DNA from: Acidimicrobiaceae bacterium
GTDB taxonomy: Bacteria > Actinomycetota > Acidimicrobiia > Acidimicrobiales > Aldehydirespiratoraceae
Reading direction: 5' to 3'
NCBI GenBank assembly: GCA_026708645.1
Contig: JAPOUM010000039.1
Span: 1-62,893, forward strand
Length of the DNA stretch: 62,893 bases
Shown: positions 28,080-35,899 of the stretch, one piece after another
How the letters are laid out: the number at the start of each line of letters is the position of its first letter
Numbering within the stretch: the stretch's first letter is position 1
Notes under the pieces: model-generated
What the model was told of the DNA's origin: nothing
What the model saw: the letters and a program-made list of their open reading frames with translations, nothing else
The model's database searches: none
Position numbers and translations under genes: made by a program

Positions 28080-28412
28080 ATGGGTCAACCCGTCACCTTC
28101 CTGCGCACCGTGTCGCCCAGGCCCGGCATCGTGCGATTCGAGTTGAACCGGTCGCTCACCGGGATGGGCCACGAGCGTTACAAAGCCGGCGAGGAGATCC
28201 TCGGCAACCGTCCCTGCGACGAGCTGGCGCGCCGTCTGCTGGCGACCGGGCGCCTTTCGTCGCTGCACATCTACGGTTCGGTGGTCACCGCCGAACTGGC
28301 TGCCGCCGACGATTCGGGTCTCGGCGACGTGATCGCCGGCCTCTACACGTATTACGTGCCCGGTGTGGAGATCCCCAGCGACGAAGAACTAATAGCCATG
28401 GTGGAGTCCTGA
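28080..28412 (+). CDS. Nfu/NifU N-terminal-like small protein
   Basis: A 110-residue cytosolic protein. The first half (FLRTVSPRPGIVRFELNRSL, then PCDELARRLLATGRLSSLHI, YGSVVTAEL) resembles the N-terminal domain of Nfu iron-sulfur scaffold proteins (pattern TPNP...F...PLA..LF..pgV..V...g..vTV). The C-terminal half (GLYTYYVPGVEIPSDEELIAM) is not familiar. It has no CxxC, so it cannot hold a cluster alone. A separate NifU C-terminal domain gene with CxxC lies at 38934, beyond the helicase/methylase genes. Assignment is moderate only; it could be an unrelated small protein. Confidence 0.5.
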   Translation: MGQPVTFLRTVSPRPGIVRFELNRSLTGMGHERYKAGEEILGNRPCDELARRLLATGRLSSLHIYGSVVTAELAAADDSGLGDVIAGLYTYYVPGVEIPSDEELIAMVES

Positions 28413-28497
28413 CCTTCACTGTCCGACAAACGATGGCACGAGTCGTCGCGCGTCCACCAGACGGGCAACCCGCCAGCAGCGTCAAGCAGGTCGTCCG

Positions 28498-31400
28498 ATG
28501 ACGTCTGAGAATCCACCAGAGCCACAAGACGTTCTGGTGAGCGGTCAGCGAGTGCAGCTACCCGGCGAGAACGGGATCGTGATCGTTGACGGGGTAATGC
28601 AGCGACTTGGAGGCGTTGTCGTGTATGTGCGCGCCGACGTGACATCAGAAGAGGTTCGCAAAGTGCAGCTGACTTCGGTGCAGGCCCGGCAGGTCAAGGT
28701 CGTCACCGAAGATGGTGGTGCTAGACCAGAGGTAGTTCTGGCCGGGCTGTGGAATGAGTGGATGCTAGGAGCGGTTCGCTCGGCTCGTTCGTCGGTGCTG
28801 GCTTCCACGACGTTGCGGCCGTATCCGCATCAGATGGACGCTGTCTACGGCCACATGCTGACCCAGCCTTTGCTGCGCTTCCTGCTGGCCGATGAGCCGG
28901 GCACCGGCAAGACGATCATGTCGGGGCTGTGGCTGCGCGAAGCTCAAAGGCTCGGCCTTGTGAAGCGTGCGCTGGTTGTGTGTCCAGCGCATCTGGTGAT
29001 CAAGTGGCGCGCCGACTTCAAGCGTTTCTTTGATGCTGATTTGCGCGAAGCGACCGCTGAGACGGTGCGCCAGAGTGCCCTGTCGGGCTCTGACGACGAT
29101 TTGTGGGTGGTGTCGTTGAACCTAGCGGCGGTCAATCCAGCGGTTCGTGAGGCGCTCCATCCCGACGAAGCCGGCTGGGACGCGGTCATCTTTGATGAAG
29201 CGCATCGCATGACCCCAACGGCAGAGACCTTCCACAGGGTGGGCAAGGAACTCTCGGTGAGCGTGCCTCACGCAGTGTTCCTGACGGCGACCCCTCATCG
29301 GGGTGATGAGCAGTATTTCCGCGAGTTGCTGCACCTGGTTGATCCCGATGTTTACCCGACGCACAGCGACCCGGGCAATACATTGTCGAAGCTGAGGCGC
29401 TCGGGCAGGGAGGAATCTGAGCGCACCTCCGCTGTGTTGAAACCAGGCCCGTTGCATTTCTTGCGGCGAATGAAGGAGCAGCTGGTCGACTTCGACACCG
29501 AGAGTCTGCTTTTCCGCGAGCGTGAAGCGGTCAACGTCAAGGTTCGAATGAACCCGACCGAGCAGCGCTTCCACGATCAGGCGCTGGATCTGGTGACGAC
29601 CTACTTCGACATGAAAGGCCGACAGCTAGCAGCGATGGTTTACGGCAAGAGGGCTGCTTCGTCACTGCATGCGCTGGCTAGGACGTTGCACCGTCGCCGC
29701 GACAAGATGGAGACAGGCGGCGAACCGGCAGCCGAACTCGGTTACGACGACGATTGCTCCGAAGAGCGGGTTGCGTCAGCAGCATCACTAGACGCCAAGG
29801 CTGAGAAGCAGGCGATCAGCGACTTGCTGGCCGAACTGGATCCGCTGCTTGATACTCAACGGCTGTCGCCGGGTGAGTTGAACGTCTCCAAGTGGGCGCC
29901 GATGATTGAGCGCCTAGCCGCGAACGAGATCAGACCCGGATCGGGCAGGCAGCTTGTGGTGTTCACTGAGTACGCCGACACCGCCGACTGGCTAGTTCAG
30001 ATGTTCACTGACGCTCACTTCACCGCGAGACGCTACTCAGGCGCTGACGATCACACTGAGAGGGCCGCTGTCCAAGCTGCTTTCATGGAAGGCCGATTCG
30101 AGGTGATCGTCTCCACAGATGCAGGCAATGAGGGCATTGATCTGCAAGCCGCCAACGTGCTGGTCAACTGGGACATACCCTGGTCGTTGGTCACCTTGGA
30201 GCAGCGCATGGGCCGGATCCATCGCATCGGCCAGCACAACAAGGTGATGCTCTACAACCTGGTTGCTTTGGGCACTCGCGAGGGAGACGCCCATGAGCGG
30301 CTGCTCGACAGGCTCATCGAAGCCGCCAACGAGCTCGGCGGTCAGATGTTCGACAGTCTCAACGCCATCATGGAGCGAGTCGAGTCCGAGACATCTCACT
30401 CCGACTGCGAGAACCTGCTGCGACTCTTCTACGACACTGGCCCGACCGAGTCGCCCCGCGACGCTTGGCCGTCACTGGAAGAGATCCGGCGTGCGCGGGA
30501 CGAGTATTTCGCTGACCTACGGGCTTTGAGCAGCGAAGTGGACGCGGCCGAGGCGAATGCCGCACGCCACGACGACCATCTCGCCCGCGTCAACCCGATC
30601 ATCGTTGAGCGCTACCTAGACCGCGTCGCCAAGGGTGGTTTGCTGAAATGCGAGCCGATGCCACTGGGAGAGGGTTTCTTCTACCTGTCCGCATCTCCGG
30701 ATGCTGGTGGATGGCAGCCGCTGGAGGCTTTGAAATCCGCCGCCGGCGCCGTTTTGGTGACTACATCCGCGCAAGCTCGTCAGAAGGTGTTGTCCGAAGG
30801 CAACAACCGTGCAGGCGAGGCGATCATGCTTGCGCCGAGCGAGCCTGCTCTCACGACGCTGGTCGAAGCACTGCGTGATCGTGTCGGGCCCGAGATGTGG
30901 CAGGGCGCAGTGCTTAGAGACTCGACAGCCCGCGAGGATTACACGCTCTTCGTCTTCGAGTGCGACATCACTGAGGGTTCGCCGGTCCACGACCCCAAGC
31001 AGCGCCGTCGCGAGAGTTCCATGTCTTGGCTGATCTGCGTGACAGCCTCAGGCGAGGCTCGCACTCTGTCGTGGGAAACCCTGCCCAACCTGACCCCGGC
31101 CGGGGACCTCGACCCCGTTGCGCTGTCTTCGGAGGCTGCTGAAGCCGCGAGCCGCCAAGCCATCGAAGCGTCCGAGGCGGAGCGATCCCGTCGGGTGCAT
31201 CGGCTCGGTCTGTGGGTGCAGCAGTTGAAGAAAGAACTCCGTCGCTTGCCGAACGTTCTGACTGACCCGATCCGCGATCGAGAAACGAGAGTGGCGCAAC
31301 GCAACGAGATCAAAGCGACCATTGAGGCACGTATCGAACAAGCCGAACGTGCCGCTGCGGTCATCCGCGGCGAGCCTCGCTGCATCGGCTGGGCGCACGT

Positions 31401-31827
31401 GGCCGCGGTCCAAGATGACGAGGCACTCGACACTGACCCTCAGAGCGAGGCCGTGTCGATGCACCTGGTCTCGGATTCTCTGGCCGAGCAAGGCTGGAAG
31501 GTCACAGATGTCCACACGGAGGGCTGCGGTTACGACTTGCACGCTCAGCGAGCTGCCGAGTTGAGATGCGTCGAAGTCAAGGGACTCGCCGGCAAGGCGG
31601 CCAGCGCTGGGATAAGGCTCACAGGCGGCGAGTTGGCCACGGCAGCTCAGCTTGGCGACGACTACTGGCTCTACGTGGTGGAGAACTGCGTGGACGGCGA
31701 GGGTCGCCTCTACGCCGCTTGGAGGAACCCCGCGAAGACCTTCCAAGGCTGCTTCACCGATGTGCCTGTCCTGCAGTTGTCGGGAAGCCGGCTCAAGTCG
31801 GCGCTGGGTGATTCTGAAATATACTGA
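28498..31827 (+). CDS. SNF2-type helicase with C-terminal DUF3883
   Basis: A 1109-residue SF2 enzyme. Walker A DEPGTGKTIMSGLWL (~132-146), FDEAHRM (~233), TATPHRGDE (~262), and helicase-C with VSTDAGNEGIDLQ and LEQRMGRIHRIGQ (~540-585) identify an SNF2/RapA-like translocase. Residues ~985-1075 are DUF3883, a PD-(D/E)xK-like fold: GCGYDLHAQRA, CVEVKG, LGDDYWLYVV. Architecture and size resemble the DrmD helicase of class 1 DISARM, but no drmA, drmB or drmC is present here. It is followed by a toxin-antitoxin module, a DUF1156 methylase and a DUF499 ATPase, a combination known from anti-phage modification islands. A role in recognising or clearing unmodified foreign DNA is inferred. Confidence 0.87.
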   Translation: MTSENPPEPQDVLVSGQRVQLPGENGIVIVDGVMQRLGGVVVYVRADVTSEEVRKVQLTSVQARQVKVVTEDGGARPEVVLAGLWNEWMLGAVRSARSSVLASTTLRPYPHQMDAVYGHMLTQPLLRFLLADEPGTGKTIMSGLWLREAQRLGLVKRALVVCPAHLVIKWRADFKRFFDADLREATAETVRQSALSGSDDDLWVVSLNLAAVNPAVREALHPDEAGWDAVIFDEAHRMTPTAETFHRVGKELSVSVPHAVFLTATPHRGDEQYFRELLHLVDPDVYPTHSDPGNTLSKLRRSGREESERTSAVLKPGPLHFLRRMKEQLVDFDTESLLFREREAVNVKVRMNPTEQRFHDQALDLVTTYFDMKGRQLAAMVYGKRAASSLHALARTLHRRRDKMETGGEPAAELGYDDDCSEERVASAASLDAKAEKQAISDLLAELDPLLDTQRLSPGELNVSKWAPMIERLAANEIRPGSGRQLVVFTEYADTADWLVQMFTDAHFTARRYSGADDHTERAAVQAAFMEGRFEVIVSTDAGNEGIDLQAANVLVNWDIPWSLVTLEQRMGRIHRIGQHNKVMLYNLVALGTREGDAHERLLDRLIEAANELGGQMFDSLNAIMERVESETSHSDCENLLRLFYDTGPTESPRDAWPSLEEIRRARDEYFADLRALSSEVDAAEANAARHDDHLARVNPIIVERYLDRVAKGGLLKCEPMPLGEGFFYLSASPDAGGWQPLEALKSAAGAVLVTTSAQARQKVLSEGNNRAGEAIMLAPSEPALTTLVEALRDRVGPEMWQGAVLRDSTAREDYTLFVFECDITEGSPVHDPKQRRRESSMSWLICVTASGEARTLSWETLPNLTPAGDLDPVALSSEAAEAASRQAIEASEAERSRRVHRLGLWVQQLKKELRRLPNVLTDPIRDRETRVAQRNEIKATIEARIEQAERAAAVIRGEPRCIGWAHVAAVQDDEALDTDPQSEAVSMHLVSDSLAEQGWKVTDVHTEGCGYDLHAQRAAELRCVEVKGLAGKAASAGIRLTGGELATAAQLGDDYWLYVVENCVDGEGRLYAAWRNPAKTFQGCFTDVPVLQLSGSRLKSALGDSEIY

Positions 31828-31843
31828 AATATACTGAAATAGG
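31814..31843 (+). promoter_or_regulatory. 10-bp tandem repeats ahead of toxin-antitoxin module 2
   Basis: CTGAAATATA occurs at 31814 and 31824, followed by CTGAAATAGG at 31834. The repeats are exactly 10 bp apart, AT-rich, and overlap the last codons and stop of the helicase gene. They end 14 bp before the toxin GTG. A promoter and autoregulatory operator for module 2 is likely; placement inside the helicase 3' end is notable. Confidence 0.5.
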
Positions 31844-31857
31844 ACTATGCTCGCCGT

Positions 31858-32196
31858 GTGGTTGAAATTCGCCCCTACACCGACGGGCGAGACCGACGGC
31901 CTTTCGAGGATTGGCTGGGCGAACTTGACGAGATCGCGTCAAGACGCATCTATGCAGCCCTTTGGCGCATAAGACATGGCAACTTCTCCAATGTGAAGGG
32001 ATTGGGCGGAGGGTTGTTGGAGTATCGTCTACACTTCGGGCCCGGCTACAGGATCTATTTCGGTCGGGACGGGCAGGAGTTGGTGATTCTGCTTGCAGGA
32101 GGCATCAAGGACCGCCAGCATCGCGACATCAGGCAGGCTCGTGCAAGGTGGCGGGACTACAAGAATCGCAAGCGCTCGAAAGGAGGTATGACGTGA
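31858..32196 (+). CDS. RelE/HigB-like toxin, module 2
   Basis: A 112-residue paralogue of the toxin at 26852, with most residues shared over the C-terminal two thirds: NFSNVKGLGGGLLEYRLHFG, then GYRIYFGRDGQELVILLAGG and QHRDIRQARARWRDYKNR. It begins 30 bp after the helicase stop and overlaps the antitoxin start (GTGA). The N-terminal third has diverged more. Presumed ribosome-dependent mRNA interferase. Position between helicase and methylase suggests it guards or stabilises this gene set. Confidence 0.85.
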   Translation: MVEIRPYTDGRDRRPFEDWLGELDEIASRRIYAALWRIRHGNFSNVKGLGGGLLEYRLHFGPGYRIYFGRDGQELVILLAGGIKDRQHRDIRQARARWRDYKNRKRSKGGMT

Positions 32197-32975
32197 CACT
32201 CACCAAGGACTACCGCGAGGCTGTGCAGGGCCGGGTCCGTTGCGAGCCGGGGCACCGGCAAGTGCTGCTGGCCGGGTCGGTTGCTCGTTTGATCGCAGGC
32301 GAGGCCGGGGTCGCCCGGATCGAAATGAGCGATCACATCATGGCTACCGTCGGTTTCGAGCGTCTCGGCGCCTTGACGGGCGAGTCGCCGCAGCGCTTGG
32401 AGCAGATGTTCGCTGGAGATGAGGGGCTGCGGGCCGGCGAACTGTTCGAGATGATCGTTCTGCTGGCGCAGCACGAGGGCTTGCATCTTGGGTTGGCCGG
32501 CTATCTGGAGAGTTTCGGCGGCGAGCCGGGCCAGTGGGATCATTTCGCGAGGCTGCGCCGCAAGATCCGCGCACGGTGGTGGCGCTTCAGGGACTCCAAA
32601 GAACGCAGGCGCCGGCGGCGCAACAACGTGCTCACTGGCGACTACCACGAAATTATCCAGAAGAGGATCCGACGCGATCGCAAGATCCGCAAGCACATTC
32701 TGAACGGTTGTGTCGAGCACTTGATCTTGGGCGAGGTCGAGATCGCCAGGGGCAGTTTGCGTGATTACGTCATCGGTGCTGTTGGTTTCGAGCGTCTCGG
32801 TGCATTGGCGGGCGAGTCGCCGCAGCGCTTGGAGCAGCAGTTCGAAACCGAAGGCGGGTTGCGCACCGGCGAACTGTTCGAGAAGCTCGTGCTGCTGGCG
32901 CAGCATGAAGGCGTGGCCCATGTGCTGAGCGACTATCTGGACGACTTCACTGAAATAGACACAGTGCAGGCTTGA
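32193..32975 (+). CDS. Tandem-fused double antitoxin, module 2
   Basis: A 260-residue paralogue of the protein at 27187, from GTG 32193 with AAAGGAGG upstream. Both antidote domains are present: VTLTKDYREAVQGRVRCEPG and GFERLGALTGESPQRLEQMF in the first, VLTGDYHEIIQKRIRRDRKI and GFERLGALAGESPQRLEQQF in the second, joined by a linker ending in KERRRRRRNN. The two domains within the protein are about as alike as typical distant paralogues, so the fusion predates duplication of the module. Probably binds the repeats upstream of its toxin gene. Confidence 0.82.
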   Translation: MTLTKDYREAVQGRVRCEPGHRQVLLAGSVARLIAGEAGVARIEMSDHIMATVGFERLGALTGESPQRLEQMFAGDEGLRAGELFEMIVLLAQHEGLHLGLAGYLESFGGEPGQWDHFARLRRKIRARWWRFRDSKERRRRRRNNVLTGDYHEIIQKRIRRDRKIRKHILNGCVEHLILGEVEIARGSLRDYVIGAVGFERLGALAGESPQRLEQQFETEGGLRTGELFEKLVLLAQHEGVAHVLSDYLDDFTEIDTVQA

Positions 32976-33022
32976 TCACTACGGTTTGATCGTGGACACT
33001 CGAGAGCGCCGGTAGGGCGACT

Positions 33023-34033
33023 GTGGCGGCGACGCGGATGATCGAACGCTGGTTCCCCTGCGCTGAGGTGTCCGAGCATTCTGGAAGAGGCTGGGGTAGC
33101 GGCTTCGCAGAGAAGAGCTTGTTCACCTGGTTCGCCTCGCGTCCGCTGGCTCAGGCGAAGGCGGCAGTGGTTTGCTCGTTGCTGCCGTGGCCCGACGACG
33201 AGCAAGAACAGGAGCGACTCAAAGGCTTGGTGCGCGGCGCCATGCAGGGCTACGACGCCAACAACGGCGAACTGCGCAAGGAACTGGCCAAGCACTACCC
33301 GCAAGGCGCGAAGCTGTGCGACCCGTTCTCGGGTCGTGCCATGATCCCGCTAGAAGCCGCCCGACTCGGAGTGCAGGCATGGGGCATCGACTACTCGCCG
33401 GTGGCGACTCTGGCAGGCCAACTGTTGGCCGACTATCCGCTGCGCGACTGGGACGCAGAGCCCGACCTGCCTTTCGAGGGCTACGAACAGCACAAGGCTG
33501 AGCATTTCACCGAGCCTCGACTGCTGCGCGACGTGCGTTTCGTGCTCGACCTTGTGGGACGGCGCTATGTAGAGGCGATGGGGGAGTTCTATCCGGTCGT
33601 CAACGGCAAACGTCCCTGGGGATACGTCTGGGCGGTGACCCTGCCCTGCACCAACTGCGGCAACCGTTTCCCCCTCACCGGAAGCCTCGAACTGCGCCGT
33701 CCCAAACCTGCTGGCACCGGCAAGAGACGCAAGCCCGCCGATCCTGGGCAGTCGTACCGGATCGTTGCGGACAGTTCCGAGGGCCGGTTCTGGTCCGAGG
33801 TGCATGACGGTCCCCCAACAGGTGCCCCGACGTTGGTCAAGTTGCCCGGACGGCGAGGCAATACGGCGGTGTGCTGCTTCTGCTCGCATCCGCATCCACT
33901 CGACACACTCAAGCGGATGATGCGCGACGGCCTACGCGACGACGCCATGCTTGCCGTGGCCGACCTCGACGACCAAGTCGGCAAGCGCTACCGGACCCCG
34001 ATTGCGGGGGGGGGGGAGGGTAGGCGATCTTGA
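33023..34033 (+). CDS. DUF1156 DNA methyltransferase, N-terminal part (frame broken at G tract)
   Basis: A 336-residue frame from GTG 33023 that ends soon after an 11-G run. It has the DUF1156 opening (MIERWFPCAEVS...FTWFASRPLAQAKAAVVCSLLP) and the SAM-binding motif LCDPFSGRAMIPLEAARLG (Asp100). A Cys4-like pair (CTNCGNRF, CCFCSHPH) suggests a zinc site. The catalytic DPPY motif lies in the next frame, so this fragment alone cannot methylate. If the tract were 10 G the two frames would join into one protein of about 919 residues, the normal size. It is either phase-variably OFF or an assembly indel. Confidence 0.85.
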   Translation: MAATRMIERWFPCAEVSEHSGRGWGSGFAEKSLFTWFASRPLAQAKAAVVCSLLPWPDDEQEQERLKGLVRGAMQGYDANNGELRKELAKHYPQGAKLCDPFSGRAMIPLEAARLGVQAWGIDYSPVATLAGQLLADYPLRDWDAEPDLPFEGYEQHKAEHFTEPRLLRDVRFVLDLVGRRYVEAMGEFYPVVNGKRPWGYVWAVTLPCTNCGNRFPLTGSLELRRPKPAGTGKRRKPADPGQSYRIVADSSEGRFWSEVHDGPPTGAPTLVKLPGRRGNTAVCCFCSHPHPLDTLKRMMRDGLRDDAMLAVADLDDQVGKRYRTPIAGGGEGRRS

Positions 34034-35783
34034 TGTATTTGATGAAGTTAGAAATTCTCTAGCAGCCGAGCTAGATTTCGCGCCGGGCCTCCCGGCCGTA
34101 CCGGATGAGCGGCTCGATCCGAGGCTGTCGGCGTTCATTGGCCCCGCCGGGTATGGCTACCGAAGTTGGGGCGATTTGTGCAATGACCGCCAGACACTGG
34201 GCTTCGTTCGTCTAGCGCGCATCATCAACAACCTGCATGGCGAACTGACTGCTGCTGGTGTCACTGTCGATTACGCGACTGCGCTCAGCGGGTATTCAGC
34301 ATCAATTCTAGCGCGCCGACTGCGACGCAGTACTCGAAGTTCGACACTCGAAGTCCCATATCAGAAGGCAGGAGATATCTACTTCAATGATTCGGGGATA
34401 TCTCATAGCTTCGACTACTTTGAGACTGGGTGCGGTGAAGGCCCGGCTACGTGGGGGTCGCTGTCCGCGCATACAGTCAGAGGCTTACTCAAACAACTTG
34501 GACGCTCTCCTGGTTGTTCAGCTTCAGTTCAGCGAGGCTCGGCGACTGAACTGCCGTTGCCTGACGGTTCGCTTGACGCAGTGGTTACCGATCCGCCTTA
34601 TGACGCGATGATCAACTACTGCGACTCTTCGGACTTGATGTTCGTGTGGCTCAAGCGTGCGCTGCGGAACTCGCATCCCTGGTTCGGGATCACGACTGAC
34701 CCAGACGGGCTGCAAGAGAAAACCAACGAGGCTGTGATCAAGTTCGGCTCAATAGGCGATGATCACCGCACCGAGACGCACTACAAAGCTTGCATCACCA
34801 GAGCTTTCGAGTCAGCACGCCGCAAAGTCAAATCCGACGGGGTGGTGTCGATCGTGTTCGGCCACGGCGACCCCGAGGCATGGACTCGAGTGCTCACCGC
34901 GATCTCCGATGCCGGTTTGGTGCTGACAGGCTCGTGGCCTTGCAGCACCGAGAAGGGCGGCAAGCAGACCGGTGAGTACATCGACAACACGATCATGATG
35001 GCCTGCCGCGCCGCTGCCGCTGATCGGCCGGTGGGCGATGTGCGTCGCGTCGATGAAGAGATCCGAGCCGAAATCACGAAGCGTGTGCCGGTGTGGACAG
35101 GCGACGGCCTCGCTGACTCCGACCAGCGGATGGCGGCGATAGCCCCGGCCATGGAGGTGGTGGGTCGTTACAGCGAAGTGCGCGATTTCACGGGCGTGCC
35201 TGTTCCGATCGAGCGCTTTCTGGGCTTGGCGCGCCGGGCGGTGGAGGAGGCCGCCGACGTGCGGATCGAGCAGTTCCGGTTGACGGACTTCGATGAGCGG
35301 ACCCGCTTCAGCCTTTCCTGGGCGCGTCAGCATGCCCGTCGGGTAGCCGCAGCCTCGGAGGCGAGATGGCAGCGACTTTCACATGACATGTCCGACAGCG
35401 ACGTCGACGGTTTGCTCGCCAAAGACAAGGGCGGGTCAAGGTTCGCCCGCGGCGAAGAGTTCGCTCAGTCTCCTGAAGCTCATCGACTGCATGCGAGCAG
35501 CGCCGTGATCGACATCGCGCTGGCGATAGCCGCTGAAGGTCGATCGCTGTCGGCCATAGCCGAGGCTCTGCATCTGCTCGACCGCGAGAACGACGAGATG
35601 CTGTGGGCGGCGATGAACGCCTTGATTCGTTTCGTTGGCGAAGGCGATCCTGATGGGCAGGTCTGGGCTTGGGCGGTGCGCAACCGTGGGTTGATCTGCG
35701 GCCAGGCTCATCGGGCGCGTACGCAGCGTCAGCGAGAACTCGCGCGAGACGCAGCTCAAGACGACCAGACCAAGCTCTTCTAG
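33951..35783 (+). CDS. DUF1156 DNA methyltransferase, C-terminal part with DPPY
   Basis: The frame after the G tract, giving ~590 meaningful residues from about 34017 (ATG 33951 opens the frame but its first ~20 residues are an overlapped out-of-frame reading). The adenine-methylase motif IV, TDPPYDAM, is encoded at 34586-34609. KVKSDGVVSIVFGHGDPEAW and YIDNTIMMACR are also familiar from DUF1156 proteins. The helical C-terminus ends at 35783. Without motif I, which is in the upstream frame, it would be inactive alone. Together they form the modification component of the island; the sequence specificity is unknown. Confidence 0.85.
   Translation: MPWPTSTTKSASATGPRLRGGGRVGDLDVFDEVRNSLAAELDFAPGLPAVPDERLDPRLSAFIGPAGYGYRSWGDLCNDRQTLGFVRLARIINNLHGELTAAGVTVDYATALSGYSASILARRLRRSTRSSTLEVPYQKAGDIYFNDSGISHSFDYFETGCGEGPATWGSLSAHTVRGLLKQLGRSPGCSASVQRGSATELPLPDGSLDAVVTDPPYDAMINYCDSSDLMFVWLKRALRNSHPWFGITTDPDGLQEKTNEAVIKFGSIGDDHRTETHYKACITRAFESARRKVKSDGVVSIVFGHGDPEAWTRVLTAISDAGLVLTGSWPCSTEKGGKQTGEYIDNTIMMACRAAAADRPVGDVRRVDEEIRAEITKRVPVWTGDGLADSDQRMAAIAPAMEVVGRYSEVRDFTGVPVPIERFLGLARRAVEEAADVRIEQFRLTDFDERTRFSLSWARQHARRVAAASEARWQRLSHDMSDSDVDGLLAKDKGGSRFARGEEFAQSPEAHRLHASSAVIDIALAIAAEGRSLSAIAEALHLLDRENDEMLWAAMNALIRFVGEGDPDGQVWAWAVRNRGLICGQAHRARTQRQRELARDAAQDDQTKLF
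34006..34016 (+). repeat. 11-G homopolymer within the DUF1156 methylase gene
   Basis: Eleven consecutive G, followed by A and three more G. Both flanking frames read through it consistently, so the count is supported by two translations. Removing one G (or adding two) restores a single long frame. Long G tracts of this size in DNA methyltransferase genes are classic slipped-strand switches; sequencing or assembly error must also be considered. Confidence 0.8.
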
Positions 35784-35899
35784 CGACTCAGAGCAGATGG
35801 ACGCAAAACCCCGAACTGCCATGTCAGCAGTGCCAGCAGCATTGATGCGGCATCGCATTCGCAGGCACTGGCACCCAGCATCACCGACAGGAGCAATAC

